A stretch of DNA of 64,000 bases from CBFFRJ01 sp965644225 (GTDB lineage: Bacteria; Pseudomonadota; Gammaproteobacteria; Enterobacterales; Enterobacteriaceae). Position 1 is the first letter of the stretch, and each line of letters begins with the position of its first letter. The translations under genes were made by a program, and so were the position numbers. A model generated the notes under the pieces. It made no database searches. It saw nothing but the letters and a program-made list of their open reading frames with translations, and was not told where the DNA came from. Shown in pieces: positions 60,484-64,000 of this stretch. The stretch is taken from the NCBI RefSeq assembly GCF_965644225.1, contig NZ_CBFFRJ010000001.1, positions 52,970-116,969 on the forward strand, read 5' to 3'.

Positions 60484-63400
60484 GTGCGCCTGATTATCAT
60501 TTTTCTGATGGCCTGGTGCCTCAGCCTGGGGGCGCATGCTGCAAGCGCCCCCGACGCCAAACAAATCTCACAGGAACTGGAGCAGGCCAAAGCGGCGAAA
60601 GCGACACCGGATCAAACTGAAACGGTAGAGCTGCTCCAGGGCGCGCTGAACGCCCTTGAAGAGCGTAAAGGCTCACTTGAGCGTGCGGCGCAATATCAGG
60701 ATGTTATTGATAACTTCCCCAAACTTTCCCGTACGTTGCGCTCCCAGCTGGAAAAGTTGCGTGACGATCCTAAATCGGTGCCGGCCAATATCAGTACCGA
60801 CGCGCTAAATCAGGAAATTCTGCAGGTCAGTAGTCAGCTACTGGATAAAACCCGTGAGGCGCAGCAGGAGCAGGAACGCGCCCGCGAAATCAACGACTCC
60901 CTTAGCCAGTTGCCGCAACAGCAAACGGATGCCCGCCGCCAGGTCAGTGAGGTGGAGCGACGTCTCAGTGGGCAATCCGCAGCCACTCCGCTTGCCCAGG
61001 CGCAAAGCCTCAGTGCCCAGGCTGAATCCGCCCGCCTTCGCGCACTGGTGGATGAACTGGAGCTGGGGCAGCTGTCGGCTAATAATCGCCAGGAGCTGGC
61101 GCGGATGCGCTCTGAGCTGGCGCAGAAACAGGCCCAGCAGCTGGATGCCTACCTTCAGGCTTTGCGCAACCAGCTCAATAGCCAGCGCCAGCGTGAAGCC
61201 GAACTGGCGCTGGAAAGCACCGAGCTGCTGGCGGAGAACAGCGATAACCTGCCGCCAGGCATCATTGAGCAGTTTAAAATTAACCGTGAGCTGTCCAAGG
61301 CGCTGAATCAACAGGCCCAGCGCATGGATCTGGTGGCCTCACAGCAACGGCAGGCCACCAATCAAACGCTGCAGGTCCGTCAGGCGCTGAACACGCTGCG
61401 CGAGCAATCACAGTGGCTTGGCGCGTCGAATATGCTCGGTGAAGCCCTGCGCGCTCAGGTCGCCCGACTGCCGGAAATGCCGAAACCACAGCAACTGGAT
61501 ACCGAAATGGCCCAGCTGCGGGTGCACCGTATGCGTTACGAAGATCTGGTCAACAAGCAGCCGCAGTTACGGCAAATTCGCCAGGTTGATGGCCAGGCGC
61601 TCACCAGTGAACAGAGCCGGATCCTCGAAGCCCAGTTGCGCACGCAGCGGGAGCTGCTCTCCTCCCTGTTGCAGGGTGGCGATACGCTGATTCTGGAGCT
61701 GACCAAACTCAAAGTCTCCAACAGTCAACTGGAGGATGCGCTGCGGGAGGTGAATGAAGCCACCCACCGCTATCTCTTCTGGACCGCTGACGTCAGCCCA
61801 ATGACCTTCGCCTGGCCGCTGGAAATCGTGCAGGATCTGCAAAGGCTTATCTCGCTGGATACCTTCAGCCAGTTGGGTAAAGCCAGCGTGATGATGGTGA
61901 CCAGCAAAGAGACATTGCTGCCGCTGTTTGGCGCGCTGGTGCTGGTGGGCTTTAGCCTGTATTCGCGCAAGCATTTCACCCGTTTTCTCGAGCGCTCCAG
62001 CGCCAGAGTCGGCAAAGTCACCCAGGACCATTTCTGGCTGACTCTGCGAACTGTCTTCTGGTCGATTCTGGTGGCCCTTCCGCTTCCGGTACTATGGGCA
62101 ACGCTAGGCTATGGATTACGCGAAGCCTGGCCATACCCGCTGGCGGTCGCGATTGGCGATGGCGTAACCGCCACCGTGCCGCTGCTATGGGGGGTCATGA
62201 TCTGCGCCACCTTTGCCCGCCCGACCGGACTGTTTGTCGCCCACTTCGGCTGGCCGCGCAGCCGGGTGGCGCGAGGGATGCGTAACTACCTGATGAGTAT
62301 CGGCTTTATTGTGCCGCTGATCATGGCGCTGATTATGTTTGATAACCTGAATGACCGGGAATTTTCCGGTTCTCTGGGGCGCTTATGCTTTATGCTGATT
62401 TGCGGCGCGTTAACCGTTGTGACCCTTAGCCTGAAGCGGGCCGGTATTCCACTGTATGTCGACAAGAGCGGCAGCGGCGACAATATGGCGAACCGCCTGT
62501 TGTGGAATATGCTGCTCAGTGCGCCCCTGCTGGCGATGCTTGCCGCCGCAGTGGGCTATCTGGCGACCTCGCAGGCGCTGCTTGCGCGTCTTGAAACCTC
62601 GGTGGCGATTTGGTTCCTGCTGCTGGTGGTCTATCACGTTATACGCCGCTGGATGCTGATCCAGCGCCGTCGTCTGGCCTTTGATCGCGCCCGTCACCGT
62701 CGTGCGGAAATTCTCGCCCAGCGCGCCAAAGGCGAAGAAGATACGGCGCATGCCACCAGCACCGAGGGATCGGTGGAGATCGACGAAAAAGAGCTCGATC
62801 TGGATGCCATCAGCGTGCAGTCATTACGCCTGGTACGCTCCATACTGATGCTGATCGCGCTGCTGTCGGTAATCGTCCTGTGGTCAGAAATCCATTCAGC
62901 CTTCGGCTTCCTGGAAAATATTTCACTCTGGGATGTCACCTCCACTGTCCAGGGCGTGGAAAGCCTCGAGCCGATAACCCTGGGGGCCGTGCTGATTGCC
63001 ATTCTGGTCTTTATCATCACCACCCAACTGGTGCGCAATTTTCCGGCGCTTCTCGAACTGGCGTTGTTACAACATCTGGATCTCACCCCAGGCACCGGCT
63101 ACGCCATTACCACCATCACTAAATACCTGCTGATGGTGATTGGCGGACTGGTGGGCTTCTCGATGATCGGCATCGAATGGTCAAAACTTCAGTGGCTGGT
63201 GGCGGCACTCAGCGTCGGTTTAGGTTTTGGTTTACAGGAGATCTTCGCCAACTTTATCTCTGGCCTGATCATCTTGTTTGAGAAACCGATCCGTATTGGC
63301 GACACCGTGACAATCCGCGATCTGACGGGAAGCGTTACGAAGATCAACACCCGTGCGACGACGATCAGCGACTGGGATCGCAAAGAGATCATCGTGCCCA

Positions 63401-63816
63401 ATAAGGCGTTTATCACTGAGCAGTTTATTAACTGGTCGCTGTCGGATTCCGTCACCCGTGTGGTACTGACAGTACCGGCGCCGGGTGATGCGAATAGCGA
63501 GGAAGTCACACAAATCCTGCATACCGCAGCAGAACGCTGCTCGCTGGTCATTGATAACCCGCCGCCGGAAGTGTTCCTGGTGGATCTCCAGCAGGGGCTT
63601 CAGTTGTTTGAGTTGCGAATTTACGCCGCGGAAATGGGCCACCGTATGCCGCTACGTCACGAAATTCATCAGCTGATTCTGGCGGGCTTCCGTGAACACG
63701 GTATCGATCTGCCATTCCCGCCTTTCCAGATGCGACTGGAAAGCCTGGATGGCCGCAAAACGGCGCGCACATTGACGTCAGCAGGAAGAAGCAGTCGCCC
63801 GGCGGGTAGCCTGTAG
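60484..63816 (+). CDS. mscM: Miniconductance mechanosensitive channel MscM (YjeP)
   Basis: This 1110-aa MscS-superfamily channel has a signal peptide (about 1-20, GAHAA) and a long periplasmic coiled-coil region (about 25-450, rich in Gln/Glu/Ala). Eleven or so membrane helices (about 490-960) follow. The MscS core contains the pore helix FGLQEIFANFISGLIILFEKP and the beta domain with GDTVTIRDLTGSV. It releases solutes during osmotic downshock. The start is GTG. It is coupled to psd. Confidence 0.96.
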   Translation: MRLIIIFLMAWCLSLGAHAASAPDAKQISQELEQAKAAKATPDQTETVELLQGALNALEERKGSLERAAQYQDVIDNFPKLSRTLRSQLEKLRDDPKSVPANISTDALNQEILQVSSQLLDKTREAQQEQERAREINDSLSQLPQQQTDARRQVSEVERRLSGQSAATPLAQAQSLSAQAESARLRALVDELELGQLSANNRQELARMRSELAQKQAQQLDAYLQALRNQLNSQRQREAELALESTELLAENSDNLPPGIIEQFKINRELSKALNQQAQRMDLVASQQRQATNQTLQVRQALNTLREQSQWLGASNMLGEALRAQVARLPEMPKPQQLDTEMAQLRVHRMRYEDLVNKQPQLRQIRQVDGQALTSEQSRILEAQLRTQRELLSSLLQGGDTLILELTKLKVSNSQLEDALREVNEATHRYLFWTADVSPMTFAWPLEIVQDLQRLISLDTFSQLGKASVMMVTSKETLLPLFGALVLVGFSLYSRKHFTRFLERSSARVGKVTQDHFWLTLRTVFWSILVALPLPVLWATLGYGLREAWPYPLAVAIGDGVTATVPLLWGVMICATFARPTGLFVAHFGWPRSRVARGMRNYLMSIGFIVPLIMALIMFDNLNDREFSGSLGRLCFMLICGALTVVTLSLKRAGIPLYVDKSGSGDNMANRLLWNMLLSAPLLAMLAAAVGYLATSQALLARLETSVAIWFLLLVVYHVIRRWMLIQRRRLAFDRARHRRAEILAQRAKGEEDTAHATSTEGSVEIDEKELDLDAISVQSLRLVRSILMLIALLSVIVLWSEIHSAFGFLENISLWDVTSTVQGVESLEPITLGAVLIAILVFIITTQLVRNFPALLELALLQHLDLTPGTGYAITTITKYLLMVIGGLVGFSMIGIEWSKLQWLVAALSVGLGFGLQEIFANFISGLIILFEKPIRIGDTVTIRDLTGSVTKINTRATTISDWDRKEIIVPNKAFITEQFINWSLSDSVTRVVLTVPAPGDANSEEVTQILHTAAERCSLVIDNPPPEVFLVDLQQGLQLFELRIYAAEMGHRMPLRHEIHQLILAGFREHGIDLPFPPFQMRLESLDGRKTARTLTSAGRSSRPAGSL

Positions 63817-63907
63817 AAGAAAAATACCCGCACAGACGATCCCCTTGTATGTTTAAAGTCACTTCAGTTACCCGCCACCAGGCGGGTACACTGCTACCGT
63901 GTTTGAC

Positions 63908-63974
63908 CTGATGCCACAGCCCGTTAACCCTCTGGGTTTTCAAGCCCGCGGGAGAGCTTATGGCGTGGCATCAG
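63908..63974 (+). ncRNA. Nested hairpin over a ribosome binding site
   Basis: Outer arms CTGATGCCAC (63908-63917) and GTGGCATCAG (63965-63974) are perfectly complementary. Inside, CCCG (63920-63923) can pair with CGGG (63949-63952), and AACCC (63926-63930) with GGGTT (63934-63938). A Shine-Dalgarno-like GGAG (63951-63954) and an ATG (63960) lie in the structure. It may be a cis-regulatory RNA; I recognise no known riboswitch class. Confidence 0.45.
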
Positions 63975-64000
63975 TTTTCCTGTAAACCCGAACAGCTGCC
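63960..64000 (+). CDS. Possible 5' end of a gene running off the window
   Basis: An ATG with GGAG five bases upstream opens a frame reading MAWHQFSCKPEQL to the window edge. Thirteen codons are too few to identify a family. The start is embedded in the nested hairpin at 63908-63974. The rest of the 143-base stretch from the mscM stop shows only the 8-bp inverted repeat TACCCGCC/GGCGGGTA (63869-63888). Confidence 0.4.
   Translation, partial: MAWHQFSCKPEQL

Overview
This window is chromosomal DNA from an enterobacterium of the family Enterobacteriaceae, close to Enterobacter, Lelliottia, Leclercia or Klebsiella; I cannot fix the species. Nearly every backbone gene has a recognisable E. coli K-12 orthologue, and the order follows the K-12 ytfL-to-mscM stretch read from ytfL towards mscM. 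I found no prophage, insertion sequence, CRISPR array or integron. The interest lies in four accessory inserts and in the regulatory sites.

Layout. 1-5.4 kb: the 3' part of ytfL, then an accessory three-gene operon (LacY-type permease, GH42 beta-galactosidase, AraC-type regulator) behind a well-formed CRP site. 5.4-9.4 kb: ytfK, ytfJ, cysQ, cpdB. 9.7-12.4 kb: a second insert with a DeoD-type purine nucleoside phosphorylase, a TsgA-like transporter and a Crp/Fnr-type regulator, which looks like a small nucleoside-use module. 12.5-20.9 kb: ytfH/qorB, an extra AraC regulator, ytfF, ytfE behind an NsrR operator, cycA, fklB, ytfB and an EamA exporter. 21.0-22.6 kb: the rpsF-priB-rpsR-rplI operon with its autoregulatory leader.

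22.8-31.5 kb: the complete L-ascorbate regulon (ulaABCDEF opposite ulaG, then ulaR), flanked by yjfY, yjfP, bsmA and yjfN. 31.6-35.2 kb: an accessory chemoreceptor next to aidB. 35.4-43.7 kb: rlmB, rnr and nsrR, with a five-gene accessory operon between rnr and rlmB. That operon encodes a cysteate sulfo-lyase/D-cysteine desulfhydrase-type PLP enzyme, an Asp/Glu-type racemase and a TauABC-like ABC importer. I read it as a cysteate (sulfonate) import and desulfonation system, and it is the most interesting locus here.

43.8-54.2 kb: purA, yjeT, hflC, hflK, hflX, hfq, miaA, mutL, amiB, tsaE on the minus strand, continuing to nnr at 55.7 kb. 55.7-63.8 kb: queG, three identical tRNA-Gly(GCC) genes, orn, rsgA, psd and mscM. 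The last 100 bases hold a nested hairpin over the ribosome binding site of a gene that runs off the window.

Themes that tie genes together: nsrR lies about 27 kb from its expected target ytfE. Several sugar and nucleoside modules carry their own local regulators. The translation, RNA-quality and membrane-protease cluster (hfq, hflX, hflKC, miaA) is intact and compact. Comparisons with E. coli are from memory of gene order and protein sequences, not from a search.
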